From NCBI GenBank assembly GCA_965230065.1, contig OZ245942.1, positions 6,696,001 to 6,760,000 of the forward strand: DNA of 64,000 nt, in the 5' to 3' direction. Below are positions 63,476 to 64,000 of the stretch, in pieces. Source of the stretch: G965230065 sp965230065 (GTDB taxonomy: Bacteria; Bacteroidota; Bacteroidia; Cytophagales; Cyclobacteriaceae). Below the pieces are notes generated by a model. The model saw only the letters and a program-made list of their open reading frames with translations, did not search any database and was not told the DNA's origin. Every line of letters begins with the position of its first letter. The stretch's first letter is position 1. Both the position numbers and the translations under genes were made by a program.

Positions 63476-63552
63476 TTAAAGAATGAACCTCATATAAAAA
63501 ACAAAGCCCAGGAAATAATTCAAGGGCTTTTCAATATTTTCTTTCTAAAAAT

Positions 63553-63882
63553 TTAATAGCTCAACTCATCATCAATACTGGTTTTCTCTTCCTTATTGTT
63601 CTCGTACTGATTAAAATCATACTCAGGCATCAACTCTTCTTTCACATGTCCGATGGTTTCTTGCAAGGCATTCAAAAACTTGTTAAAATCTTCTTTGTAA
63701 AGGAAGACTTTGTGTTTCTCATAAAAATACCCATCATCTTTGTACCTTCTTCGACTCTCAGTAATGGTCAGGTAGTAATCGTTGGAACGGGTTGACTTAA
63801 TGTCGAAGAAATAAGTACGTTTACCAGCCCTTACTCGCTGAGAATAAATTTCATTCCTTTCTTTTTCTTGATGTTCTTCCAC
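63553..63882 (-). CDS. DUF3276 / PUR-like nucleic-acid-binding protein
   Basis: The 109-residue protein has the PUR-like core EIYSQRVRAGKRTYFFDIKSTRSNDYYLTI (split here by strands, residues 11-40). A second segment, HKVFLYKEDFNKFLNAL, is near 59-75. DUF3276 proteins fold as PUR repeats that bind single-stranded nucleic acid and are widespread in Bacteroidota. Translation begins at GTG (63882); no ATG fits. The remaining 118 bases to the right edge (63883-64000) are AT-rich and hold its promoter region. Confidence 0.93.
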   Translation of the reverse strand: MEEHQEKERNEIYSQRVRAGKRTYFFDIKSTRSNDYYLTITESRRRYKDDGYFYEKHKVFLYKEDFNKFLNALQETIGHVKEELMPEYDFNQYENNKEEKTSIDDELSY

Positions 63883-64000
63883 AATGCCAATGGTTTTAGT
63901 TTGTTGTATAAATCTTGATTATAATATTTACAAGTTTTAAATATAGTGCAATTCATTTAACTATTACAAGCAAAAATTCACTTTTCTGGATAATTACCAA

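Noticed and set aside
1..64000. Search for tRNA, rRNA, insertion sequences, integrases and prophage genes
   Set aside because: No supported example was found in any intergenic region or reading frame. Covariance-model and transposase profile searches would be needed to exclude divergent cases.

Overview
The window looks like a chromosomal segment from a Bacteroidota bacterium, most likely Cytophagales or a close relative. The evidence is a set of family-level markers: a PKD-repeat adhesin with a type B type IX secretion (T9SS) sorting domain next to a PorP/SprF partner, a T9SS plug-like lipoprotein (DUF5103), DUF4301, DUF2452 and DUF3276 (PUR-like) proteins, starts without clear Shine-Dalgarno sequences, and several matches to the Bacteroidota -7 promoter element TAnnTTTG. 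I found no rRNA, tRNA, transposase, integrase or CRISPR array.

Layout. 1-3.9 kb: a membrane sensor cut by the left edge, a class III-like PPK2 kinase and a Crp/Fnr regulator. 4.0-11.8 kb: a clade II nitrous oxide reductase cluster (cytochrome c lipoprotein, nosZ, membrane protein, nosL, nosD, nosF, nosY, polytopic membrane protein), divergent from the Crp/Fnr gene, with FNR-like palindromes in the shared promoter region. 12-19.7 kb: an amidohydrolase, a small unknown gene, a type IV restriction module (mcrB-mcrC) behind an alpha/beta hydrolase, a divergent WYL regulator and a DUF2452 gene. 20-25.4 kb: the T9SS adhesin and PorP/SprF pair. 25.5-31.1 kb: a small unknown gene, a diverged Nramp-like transporter, DUF4301 and a class A penicillin-binding protein. 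31.4-45.1 kb: an exopolysaccharide locus with a Wzc-like tyrosine kinase, a flippase, three sulfotransferase-like proteins, five glycosyltransferases and a Wzy-like polymerase; sulfated polysaccharide is the inferred product.

45.6-51.6 kb holds the best candidate for an undescribed system. A small stress-type coiled-coil protein, a 1028-residue coiled-coil/P-loop ATPase, a lipoprotein of the ADP-ribosylglycohydrolase family and an MscS-type channel lie in one direction. The first three are coupled by a 4-base overlap and a 1-base gap. The channel follows after a large nested palindromic repeat that supplies its probable start codon.

51.8-56.7 kb: HAD phosphatase, DprE2-like reductase, divergent DprE1-like oxidase, molybdopterin adenylyltransferase and a rhamnose-isomerase-type sugar isomerase. 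56.9-63.9 kb: ABC-F ATPase, T9SS plug-like lipoprotein, an orphan cas6-like gene, ychF, an AI-2E family transporter and a DUF3276 protein. Family assignments come from reading motifs and overall protein appearance, not from a database search.
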